This document shows positions 1 through 6,553 of a stretch of DNA of 8,049 bases, in pieces (the stretch's first letter is position 1; every line of letters starts with the position of its first letter). Source of the DNA: Pseudomonadota bacterium (GTDB lineage Bacteria > Myxococcota > Myxococcia > Myxococcales > Vulgatibacteraceae); contig JAEZJH010000137.1 in assembly GCA_023436385.1 (NCBI GenBank), positions 1 through 8,049 on the forward strand, read 5' to 3'. The notes under the pieces are model-generated. The model saw nothing but the letters and a program-made list of their open reading frames with translations, was not told the origin of the DNA and searched no databases. The position numbers and the translations under genes are program-made.

Positions 1-1222
1 CGCTGGACCCGTCGCGATCGCGCTCGACCTCCCAGAGCGCGACGGAATCCTTCCACTCGCGCTGCCGCGCGATCGAGAGGCCGCCCATCACCAGCGCCGC
101 CCCGGCGAACGTCGCCACCCCCACCGGCACCAGGCGGGGCCTCGCCCCGAGCGCCCGGCCGGCGGCCCACACCCCGAGCACGGCGATCGGCAGCGAGGGC
201 AGGAGCGCGTAGCGATCGGCCACCGGGTGGACGAGCGGCACCAGGCCGGTGACCGCCGCGAACGGAAGCCACCAGGCCGCCACGGCGAGGAGCCGGTCCC
301 GGAGCGTGTCGAGCCGCGCCCGGGCGACGACGACGGCCACCGCGGCCCAGAGCAGCGCCGCCCCGAAGCACCGGAGGTCGGTCCAGCCCACCGGCGCGAA
401 GTTGTAGAGCGCGAGCGAGGGGAGCGGCACCAGGGTCCGGCCCAGGTACCACCACGGCAGCCAGAGGACGGAGGGGATCGCGGCGAGAAGGTCGCCGCCG
501 GGGACGGTGCGGTCCGGGGACCCCAGGTGCAGCGCCGCGCCGAGGGCCGCGGCCGCCAGCGCCGGGACGAGGAACGGCAGGGCCCGGACCACCGCGTCGC
601 GGAAGCGCTTCCCCTCGCGCCATTCGAGAAGCACGAACAGCCCGGCCACCGGGAAGACCATCGACTTGGCGAGAAGCGCGGCGGCGAAGGTAACCGCCGC
701 GGCGCGACGGCGGCCGGCGCCGACCAGCGCGAAGGCCCCGAGGAGCAGCGGCAGGGAGAGCGTGTCCTTGAGGTTGGCGGCCCAGGAGACCGACTCGACG
801 CGGAGCGGATGGAAGGCCCAGAGCAGCGCGGCCCAAACCGCCACCGATCGCGGCACCCGGAACGCCGCGAGCGCCGCGGGCGCCAGGGCCACCGCCGCCG
901 CGAAGAGGAGGAGTTGGACGAGGTGGTGCAGGAGCGGCGTGGGCCCGGCGATCGCCTGGATCGCGCAGTAGATCGTGTGGGTCAGGGGGTAGTAGGCGTC
1001 GTCGTAGGCCGTGGTCCACGCCGCCGGGATCCCCGCCAGGCCCCGGGAGGCGAAGGGGTTGCCGGCGACGTAGCGGTGATCGTCGAAGTTGACCAGGCCG
1101 TTGGCCAGGGTCGGGAGGTAGAGCGCCGCCGCGAGGGCGAAGAGGAGCGCCGGCGCCCGGGACGGGACCGGGATCGGTTCGCCGGCCGGAAGGCCGTCGC
1201 CGTGGGGGCGGGACGAGCGCAC
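1..1222 (-). CDS. TMTC-like GT-C membrane protein, paralogue 1 (3' end outside window)
   Basis: Reading the minus strand from a GTG at 1222 gives an uninterrupted frame of 407 codons to the window edge. The product is very hydrophobic, with about ten likely membrane segments. It follows the neighbouring gene at 1360-3237 almost without gaps. Shared landmarks are LANGLVNFDDHRYV in the first outer loop, with the paired aspartates expected of GT-C glycosyltransferases, then YYPLTHTIYC, HPLRVESVSW, LLAKSMVFPVAG, LPWWYLGRTLVP and PVADRYALLPSL. The last recalls the 'ADRY..LPS' element of TMTC/DUF1736-type proteins. The visible part stops just after REWKDSVALWE, where the paralogue begins its TPR region, so a TPR tail probably follows outside. 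The GTG start is chosen because it precedes a short polar leader and the first membrane segment, and no ATG lies in frame nearby. No clear Shine-Dalgarno is visible, so the start is uncertain. The sugar donor and acceptor are unknown. Confidence 0.85.
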   Translation of the reverse strand, partial: MRSSRPHGDGLPAGEPIPVPSRAPALLFALAAALYLPTLANGLVNFDDHRYVAGNPFASRGLAGIPAAWTTAYDDAYYPLTHTIYCAIQAIAGPTPLLHHLVQLLLFAAAVALAPAALAAFRVPRSVAVWAALLWAFHPLRVESVSWAANLKDTLSLPLLLGAFALVGAGRRRAAAVTFAAALLAKSMVFPVAGLFVLLEWREGKRFRDAVVRALPFLVPALAAAALGAALHLGSPDRTVPGGDLLAAIPSVLWLPWWYLGRTLVPLPSLALYNFAPVGWTDLRCFGAALLWAAVAVVVARARLDTLRDRLLAVAAWWLPFAAVTGLVPLVHPVADRYALLPSLPIAVLGVWAAGRALGARPRLVPVGVATFAGAALVMGGLSIARQREWKDSVALWEVERDRDGSS

Positions 1223-1259
1223 GATGACGCGGAGGCTACCACGGCGTTTCCGAGGCCGG

Positions 1260-1281
1260 GATCGGCGTTCGGTCGCCGATC
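1260..1281 (-). promoter_or_regulatory. intercistronic hairpin upstream of paralogue 1
   Basis: A perfect 8-bp inverted repeat, GATCGGCG and CGCCGATC, flanks a 6-base loop (TTCGGT on the plus strand). It lies 78 bases past the stop of the upstream paralogue and 37 bases before the GTG of the downstream one. No T-run follows on either strand, so a classical intrinsic terminator is unlikely. It could be an mRNA-processing or stability element, or an operator. Its role is inferred from position only. Confidence 0.4.
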
Positions 1282-1316
1282 GGGAGGCGGTCGCGGCTGA
1301 CGAGAGGCGCGGCCGA

Positions 1317-1341
1317 CCGGCGGGAGCGGCGCTGCCGCCGG
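1317..1341 (-). terminator. possible terminator stem after paralogue 2
   Basis: Arms CCGGCGG (1317-1323) and CCGCCGG (1335-1341) form a 7-bp GC stem. The 11-base interior can add AGC/GCT pairs beyond one G-G mismatch. The stem begins 18 bases after the stop codon of the gene at 1360-3237, a usual place for a terminator. There is no U-tract afterwards, so it may pause or protect the transcript rather than terminate it, and read-through into the next paralogue is possible. Confidence 0.35.
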
Positions 1342-1359
1342 GCGAGATCGGTCGGCTCG

Positions 1360-3237
1360 CTACCCGGCCGACCCGGCCAGCTGCCTCCGGGAGGATTCGA
1401 GGAGCGCCCGGGCCTCGGCCGGTCGCCCGGTCGCCTGGAGCGCAATCGCCCGGACCATCCCGAGGAGCGCGCGGAGCCGGGGATCTTCGAGGTCCACTTG
1501 GCTCGCGGCCAGGGCCTCGTCGTACCGCTCGAGCGCCACCAGGGCCCGGGCCCGGCTCACCACGGCGTCCTCGTGGGACGGGGCGAGGAGCAGGGCCCGC
1601 TCGGCGTGCTCGAGGGCCAGCTCCGGGCGTTCCGCGGCGTTGGCCGCCTGGGCCGCCAGGGCCCGTGCCTCCGCTCGATCGTCCGCGCGGACCGCCGCCT
1701 CCGCCACCACCAGCGCCGCCGCCGGCTGGCCCTCCTTGAGCGCCGTTCCGGCCACGGCGAGGAGGGTCGCCGGGTCCGGCCCGGCGCGGAGGATCTCGAA
1801 CAGCCGGATCGCCGTCGAGGGATCCATGCCACCCTTCGAGGCGTGGGCCAGGAACCGATCGGCGGTGTTCCACCGGCGATCCGGGGCCAGGCGCGCCACC
1901 GCCTCCGTCTCCCGGATCGCGTCGTCCCAGCGGGCGACCGCGCCGTAGGCGCCGGCGAGGTTGATCCGGGCCTGGAAGACGGTGCCGTCCCGATCCCGGT
2001 CCGCCTCCCAGAGCGCGATCGAGTCCCGCCACTCGCCCTGCCGCACGAACGACGCGGAGCCGAGGGCCACCACCGCGGCCGCTACCAGGACCGCCGCGAC
2101 GGACCCGAGGCGGCGCTTCCCCTCGAGCGCCGTCGCGACCAGGACGAGGATTCCGGCGATCGCGGTGAGCGAGGGGAGCAGCGAGAACCGGTCGGCCACC
2201 GGGAAGGTCAGCGGCACCAGGCCGGTCACCGCCACGCCCGGAAGCCACCAGGCCCCGACCGCCAGCGCCCGATCCCGAACCCCGCCCGGCCGTCCGCGGA
2301 GGACGAACCAGAGGAGCCCGCCCCAGAGCAGCGCCGCCGCCGCGAGGCGGGGATCGGCCCAGCTCACCGGAGCGAAGGGGTAGATCGCCAGGGACGGCGC
2401 CGGCACCAGGGTGCGGCCCAGGTACCACCAGGGCAGCCAGAGCGCGGAGGGGATCGCGGCGAGCAGGCTTCCGCCCAGCGGGCTCCGGTCGACGCCCAGG
2501 TGCATCCGGGCCGCCAGCGCCGCCACCGCGAGGGCGGGCACGAGATAGGGGAGCGAGCGGCGGATCGCCTGACCGGGCGAGCGCCCGTCGCGCCAGGCGA
2601 GGAGCGTGAAGACGCCCGCCACCGGAAAGACCGTCGATTTGGCGAGCAGGGCGAGGGTGAAGACGGCGGCCGAGACCCGCCGGCGCCCGGCGCCGTGGAG
2701 CGCGAAGGAACCCAGGACCAGCGCGGCGGAGAGGATGTCCTTGAGGCTCGAGACCCAGGAGACCGACTCGACGCGGAGCGGGTGCGCCACCCAGAGCGCG
2801 GCCGCGGCGAGGGCCACCGCCGCCGGCACCCGGAAGGCCCGGAGCGCCGCGGGCACCAGGGCGGCCGCCGCCGCGAACACGAGGACCTGCACCAGGTGGT
2901 GGGCGAGGGCCGAGGTCCCGGCGACCGCCTGGATCACGCAGTAGAGCGTATGGGTCAGTGGGTAGTAGGCGGCCTCGTGCCCCCGGGTCCAGGCCGCCGG
3001 GATCCCCGCGAGGCCCAGGGTGGCGAAGGGGTTGCCCGCGACGTACTGGGGGTCGTCCCAGTTGGTGAGGCCGTTCGCCAGGGTGCGGGCGTAGAGCGCC
3101 GCCGCCAGGAGGGCCAGGACCGCCGGGCCGTAGCGGACCAGGGCCGCACCCCACCAGCGGCGCGCGTCGGCGGATCCCGGCGAAATCGGGTCGCTGGTCG
3201 GTTCGAGCGGGCTGGGCTGCGGCTGGTTGGGAGGCAT
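1360..3237 (-). CDS. TMTC-like GT-C membrane protein with C-terminal TPR domain, paralogue 2
   Basis: This 625-residue protein has a membrane-embedded N-terminal part (about residues 35-398, roughly ten hydrophobic segments) and a soluble, alanine-rich helical C-terminal part (about 420-620). The latter reads as degenerate TPR repeats, for example NLAGAYGAVARWDDAI (427-442) and ELALEHAERALLLAPS (539-554). After the first membrane segment the outer loop carries NWDDPQYV with D61 and D62, candidate catalytic or metal-binding acids of the GT-C fold. Other family landmarks are HPLRVESVSW (152-161), SLKD (165-168), LLAKSTVFP (197-205), LPWWYLGRTLVP (268-279) and PVADRFSLLPSL (347-358). This arrangement matches bacterial relatives of eukaryotic TMTC O-mannosyltransferases, which use lipid-linked sugars on the outer face of the membrane. 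The donor and acceptor here are unknown. The ATG start is the only good one before the first membrane segment, but it lacks a Shine-Dalgarno; a TAACAT box 12 bases upstream would allow a very short leader. The gene lies just upstream of its paralogue and diverges from the helicase gene. Confidence 0.85.
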   Translation of the reverse strand: MPPNQPQPSPLEPTSDPISPGSADARRWWGAALVRYGPAVLALLAAALYARTLANGLTNWDDPQYVAGNPFATLGLAGIPAAWTRGHEAAYYPLTHTLYCVIQAVAGTSALAHHLVQVLVFAAAAALVPAALRAFRVPAAVALAAAALWVAHPLRVESVSWVSSLKDILSAALVLGSFALHGAGRRRVSAAVFTLALLAKSTVFPVAGVFTLLAWRDGRSPGQAIRRSLPYLVPALAVAALAARMHLGVDRSPLGGSLLAAIPSALWLPWWYLGRTLVPAPSLAIYPFAPVSWADPRLAAAALLWGGLLWFVLRGRPGGVRDRALAVGAWWLPGVAVTGLVPLTFPVADRFSLLPSLTAIAGILVLVATALEGKRRLGSVAAVLVAAAVVALGSASFVRQGEWRDSIALWEADRDRDGTVFQARINLAGAYGAVARWDDAIRETEAVARLAPDRRWNTADRFLAHASKGGMDPSTAIRLFEILRAGPDPATLLAVAGTALKEGQPAAALVVAEAAVRADDRAEARALAAQAANAAERPELALEHAERALLLAPSHEDAVVSRARALVALERYDEALAASQVDLEDPRLRALLGMVRAIALQATGRPAEARALLESSRRQLAGSAG

Positions 3238-3370
3238 GAGACCACGCGCATGTTAGCGGCAGGCCGACCGCCCCGGAAGGGTCCTCCAGTGCCGCTGGAA
3301 TGGGCCTCCGGGCACGATCCCACGGCCGCCGGGCCGCCGCCAGCCGTGAAGTCGGGCCGTTGCCGCGACG

Positions 3371-3397
3371 GCGTGCCTTTGGCCGCATCCGGCACGC
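3371..3397. promoter_or_regulatory. spaced inverted repeat, operator-like
   Basis: GCGTGCC (3371-3377) and GGCACGC (3391-3397) are perfect inverted copies separated by 13 bases. Their centres are 20 bases apart, close to two helical turns, as expected for a dimeric DNA-binding protein contacting one face. The repeat lies in the divergent promoter region, about 190 bases before the helicase start and 130 bases from the GT-C/TPR start. A 7-bp dyad can arise by chance in GC-rich DNA, so the function is tentative. Confidence 0.3.
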
Positions 3398-3405
3398 GTT
3401 TCCAC

Positions 3406-3523
3406 AGCCGCACGTCCGGGCACCGGTTCGGTCCCATCCCCGCGCCTGCTAGGGTTTCCGGCACGGCCCGGGGGAGGCCGGCCCGCCTCGCACCGCGGCG
3501 CCTTTCGGCGAGCCGCACGTCCG
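3406..3523. repeat. 13-bp direct repeat pair in divergent promoter region
   Basis: AGCCGCACGTCCG occurs exactly at 3406-3418 and again at 3511-3523, in the same orientation and 105 bases apart from start to start, close to ten helical turns. Both copies precede the helicase gene, the second ending 65 bases before its start codon. Paired sites for a looping regulator are one reading and a small relic duplication another. No known regulator motif is recognised. Confidence 0.4.
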
Positions 3524-3573
3524 TGGTAATCGCTCGCCTCCCTTCTCGCCTTTGGACCGTTCCGGCGGTCGCC

Positions 3574-3580
3574 GAAGGAG
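3574..3580 (+). promoter_or_regulatory. ribosome binding site deciding the TTG start of the helicase
   Basis: GAAGGAG lies 8 bases before TTG at 3589, an ideal spacing. It is the only strong Shine-Dalgarno near the beginning of the conserved helicase sequence. The frame stays open for some 2 kb further upstream, but that part is antisense to the GT-C/TPR gene, so this site fixes the start. Confidence 0.75.
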
Positions 3581-3588
3581 TCTGCAGT

Positions 3589-6552
3589 TTGCTGAAACCC
3601 CGCGACAACCCGCCCGACGCCCCGGCCCCCGGCCGCCTCGACGCGCCGGTGGCCGCGGCCAGTCCGTTCCACCAGCGCATCCTCGCCGAGGAGCTGACCC
3701 TCCGCCGCGCGGGCAACGACCTGGCCCGCATCGCCCCGACCCTCTCCGAGGCCAAGGTCGACCTGAACCCGCACCAACTCGAGGCGGCGGCCTTCGCCCT
3801 CGAGGCGATCCCCAACGGCGGCTGCGTCCTCGCCGACGAGGTGGGCCTCGGCAAGACCGTCGAAGCGGGGATGGTGATCGCCCAGCTGGTGGCGGAGGGG
3901 AAGAGCCGCATCCTCATCCTCGTCCCGGCGCCGCTCCGGGCGCAGTGGCGGGACGAGATGTGGGAGAAGTTCGGCCTGATCTGCGAGTGCCTGGACGGCG
4001 CCTCCGCCAAGGCCACGGGCAAGCAGAACCCCTTCGATCTCCCGGTGCCGATCATCTGCTCGGTGCCGTTCGCGGCCAACCGGGCGGCGCTGGTCTCGCG
4101 GATCCCCTGGGACCTGGTGGTGATCGACGAGGCCCACCGACTCCGCAACTGCTACAAGCCGTTCCACAAGACCGGCCAGGCGGTACGCACCGCCTTCGGC
4201 AACCGGCCCAAGCTCCTCCTCACCGCCACCCCGCTCCAGAACGATCTCCTCGAGCTGTTCGGGCTGGCCAGCCTCCTCGACGAGACCGTGCTCGGTCCCG
4301 AGGACGCCTTCCGCGCCCTCTACGGCCCGCTGGTACAGCCGCCCCCGCCGTCCGGCTCGCCCAACGAGAAGCAGATCCTCGCCGAGCGCCAGGAGGCGAT
4401 GAAGGACCTGAAGGAGCGGCTCTCGCCGGTGGTGAAGCGCACCCTCCGCCGACAGGTGCGGGAGTACGTGCGCTACACGGCTCGCCGCTCGATCGTCGAG
4501 GACTTCCGCCCGTCGCTCGAGGAGCAGGAGCTGTACGACCGGGTCAGCGAGTACCTCCGCCGCGAGGACCTGGCCGCGATCGAGCCGACCCGCCGCACCC
4601 TGCTCACCCTGGTCTACCGGAAGATCCTCGGCTCCTCGACCTTCGCCATCGCCGCCACCCTGGAGCGGCTCGCCGACTCGCTGGAGAAGAAGATCGCCGG
4701 CGCGGAGCGGGTGCTGGTGGCGCAGGAGGAGCACCTCGCCCGGCTGGCCAACGAGGACGACGTCGACGGCCTCGAGGAGGAGCTGCGGCAGATCTACGAG
4801 GAGGAGGCGGAGGAGCTCCTCGACGACCGGCAGGTGGGCGGGAAGAAGAAGGCGAAGACGCTCGCCGACGCGAAGAGCGAGCTGCGCGAGCTGCGGGAGA
4901 TGGCGGCCCTGGCCCGCTCGATCACCCGGAACGCCAAGGGCGACGCGCTGGTCCGGGCGCTCCACCGCTCCTTCGCGGTGGCGGAGGCCCACGGCTGGCC
5001 GCAGAAGGCGGTGATCTTCACGGAGAGCCGCCGCACCCAGGACTACCTGACGGAGCTGCTCTCCGAGAACGGTTACGAGGGCGCGATCTCCATCCTCTGC
5101 GGCGACGGCTCCGGGCCGGAGGAGCGGAAGGCGCTGGTCGACGAGTTCCGGAACCGCACCAAGATCTTCATCTCCACCGAGGCCGGCGCCGAGGGCCTGA
5201 ACCTCCAGTTCTGCAACCTCCTCGTCAACTACGACCTCCCCTGGAACCCCCAGCGGATCGAGCAGCGGATCGGCCGCTGCCACCGCTACGGCCAGAGCCG
5301 CGACGTCCTGGTGATCAACATGGTCAACCGGGCCAACGCCGCCGAGGCCCGGCTCTACGATCTCCTCGAGCAGAAGCTCTCGCTCTTCGACGGCGTCTTC
5401 GGCGCCAGCGACGAGGTGCTGGGCGCGCTGGAGAGCGGCGTCGACTTCGAGCGGCGGGTCCTCGACATCTACCAGGGCTGCCGCTCCGAGACGGAGATCG
5501 ACCAGGCCTTCCAGAAGCTCCGGGGCGAGCTGGAGTCGAAGATCTCCAGCCGGATGCAGGAGACCCGGGAGCTGCTCCTCGAGCGCTTCGACGCCGAGGT
5601 CCGGTCGCGGCTCCGGATCGCCGTCGGCGCCGCCAAGGCGGCGGTGAAGCGGCAGGAGGACGACGCCCGGCAGCTGGCCCTCTCCGTGCTCGGCAAGGAG
5701 AACGTCGCCGCCTCGGGGGACATGCTCCACGTGCGGGCGCTGCCGCAGGCGCTGGTGGACGCCGCCGAGGGCCAGCTCGAACCCGGCCTCTACTCCTTCG
5801 GCGACGCCAAGGATGCGGAGGCTCACGGCGCCAAGAAGCTCGGGCCCCATTCACCCCTGGTGAAGGCGGCGGCGAGGGCGGTGCGGGCGCGGGACGCCGG
5901 CCTCTCCTTCCTCAACCTTGACGGCTCCCGGGCGCCCTCGGCGCTGGTGCCGGTGGTCGGCAAGGAGGGCTACTGGTTCGTCTATCGCGTCGAGCTGGGG
6001 GCCCTCGAGCCGGAGGACCGGCTCCTGCACCTGGTGCTGGTGCGGGAGAACGGCGTCTACCGGCCCCTCGACGCGGAGGCCGCGGCGCTCTTCGCGGAGC
6101 TCCCGGCCCGGGAGACGATCCGGCGGCCGGAGGCCGGCGGCCAGGCGGTGACCGCGGTGCAGGATCAGGCCCTGGAGCGGCTCCTCGCCAAGCTGAAGGC
6201 CGAGTTCGAGAAGAAGCGGTCCGCGGCCCTCGACAAGATCCACGAGAAGTGGGACCGCTTCACCGAGGAGTCGCTGGTGAAGGGCCGCGGCCGCCTCGCC
6301 GAGGCGAAGGAGAAGTGGGAGACCGGCCGGAAGGCGGTGCTCGCCGCGACCGACGACGCCGAGCGGGCCAAGCTCCGGCGGTCCCGCGATCTCGCCGAGC
6401 GCGAGTACCGCCGCCGCCTCGACCAGCTGCGCCTCGAGGAGCAGCGCCGCTACGCCGACAAGGAGCGCGCCCTCGCCGAGGCCCAGCGCAAGGCCGGCGC
6501 CGGCGAGGTGCGGAAGACGCTGGTGGCCTCGTCGTACTGGTTCCTGCGGTGA
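3589..6552 (+). CDS. SNF2/RapA-type helicase-like ATPase with coiled coils
   Basis: The 987-residue product is a superfamily 2 ATPase of the SNF2/RapA kind, expected to translocate on double-stranded DNA or remodel protein-DNA complexes in the cytoplasm. RecA-like domain 1 has a Q-type motif (LNPHQ, ending at Q63), Walker A DEVGLGKT (83-90, K89), DEAH (180-183) and TATP (212-215). Domain 2 has TEAGAEGLN (530-538) and QRIGRCHRYGQ (559-569) with the expected arginines. All key ATPase residues are present. Between the domains, about residues 365-445 form a charged coiled-coil insertion rich in E, K and L. After the motor comes a family-specific region (about 604-680, with DIYQGCRSETEI and LLLERFDAEV). 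The tail (about 859-987) is highly charged and predicted coiled coil, ending in SSYWFLR. No nuclease, methylase or zinc finger is seen. Relatives include transcription-recycling RapA and the DISARM helicase DrmD, but no DISARM partners are nearby, so the role (repair, transcription or defence) is open. The end of the gene faces the lipoprotein gene across one base. Confidence 0.9.
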   Translation: MLKPRDNPPDAPAPGRLDAPVAAASPFHQRILAEELTLRRAGNDLARIAPTLSEAKVDLNPHQLEAAAFALEAIPNGGCVLADEVGLGKTVEAGMVIAQLVAEGKSRILILVPAPLRAQWRDEMWEKFGLICECLDGASAKATGKQNPFDLPVPIICSVPFAANRAALVSRIPWDLVVIDEAHRLRNCYKPFHKTGQAVRTAFGNRPKLLLTATPLQNDLLELFGLASLLDETVLGPEDAFRALYGPLVQPPPPSGSPNEKQILAERQEAMKDLKERLSPVVKRTLRRQVREYVRYTARRSIVEDFRPSLEEQELYDRVSEYLRREDLAAIEPTRRTLLTLVYRKILGSSTFAIAATLERLADSLEKKIAGAERVLVAQEEHLARLANEDDVDGLEEELRQIYEEEAEELLDDRQVGGKKKAKTLADAKSELRELREMAALARSITRNAKGDALVRALHRSFAVAEAHGWPQKAVIFTESRRTQDYLTELLSENGYEGAISILCGDGSGPEERKALVDEFRNRTKIFISTEAGAEGLNLQFCNLLVNYDLPWNPQRIEQRIGRCHRYGQSRDVLVINMVNRANAAEARLYDLLEQKLSLFDGVFGASDEVLGALESGVDFERRVLDIYQGCRSETEIDQAFQKLRGELESKISSRMQETRELLLERFDAEVRSRLRIAVGAAKAAVKRQEDDARQLALSVLGKENVAASGDMLHVRALPQALVDAAEGQLEPGLYSFGDAKDAEAHGAKKLGPHSPLVKAAARAVRARDAGLSFLNLDGSRAPSALVPVVGKEGYWFVYRVELGALEPEDRLLHLVLVRENGVYRPLDAEAAALFAELPARETIRRPEAGGQAVTAVQDQALERLLAKLKAEFEKKRSAALDKIHEKWDRFTEESLVKGRGRLAEAKEKWETGRKAVLAATDDAERAKLRRSRDLAEREYRRRLDQLRLEEQRRYADKERALAEAQRKAGAGEVRKTLVASSYWFLR

Positions 6553-6553
6553 G

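Larger units (their letters stand above)
3238..3588. promoter_or_regulatory. divergent intergenic region between GT-C/TPR gene and helicase gene
   Basis: No convincing gene lies in these 351 bases; frames open across it merely extend shadows of the neighbours. It must hold the promoters of both divergent genes. On the minus strand a TAACAT box (plus-strand 3250-3255) stands 12 bases before the ATG, with only a poor -35 match 17 bases further up. On the plus strand TAGGGT (3450-3455) and GGTAAT (3525-3530) are the least GC-rich candidates for a -10 box, both weak. The region also carries short repeated words: TCCGGCACG at 3388-3396 and 3457-3465, plus the inverted and direct repeats listed separately. 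This clustering suggests protein-binding sites, but no known regulator motif is recognised. Confidence 0.5.

Noticed and set aside
227..1300. 357-codon plus-strand frame at the left edge
   Set aside because: Antisense to paralogue 1; highly charged and compositionally biased, without recognisable domains.
1498..3588. Long plus-strand open frame leading into the helicase gene, as if it encoded a 1684-residue protein
   Set aside because: It is antisense to the GT-C/TPR gene. Its translation is an arginine/glycine/glutamate-rich low-complexity string with no domain, whereas the minus strand has recognisable membrane and TPR sequence. The helicase has its own Shine-Dalgarno at 3574.
2955..4148. 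397-codon minus-strand frame spanning the divergent region
   Set aside because: It crosses the intergenic region and the beginnings of both flanking genes in a wrong frame, and has arginine/serine/proline-rich composition.
3253..5850. 865-codon minus-strand open frame over the helicase gene
   Set aside because: It is a mirror frame caused by the G/C-rich third positions of the helicase. The product is a leucine/glutamate/arginine-rich shadow, while the plus strand carries intact SNF2 motifs.
3552..5921. 789-codon plus-strand frame overlapping the helicase
   Set aside because: A shifted frame of the same gene giving a proline/arginine/glycine-rich product without motifs.
3589..6552. A DISARM-type defence locus
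   Set aside because: The helicase recalls DrmD, but no methylase, DUF1998 protein or phospholipase D-type partner appears in the window. The visible neighbours are pdxH, a lipoprotein and membrane glycosyltransferase-like genes.
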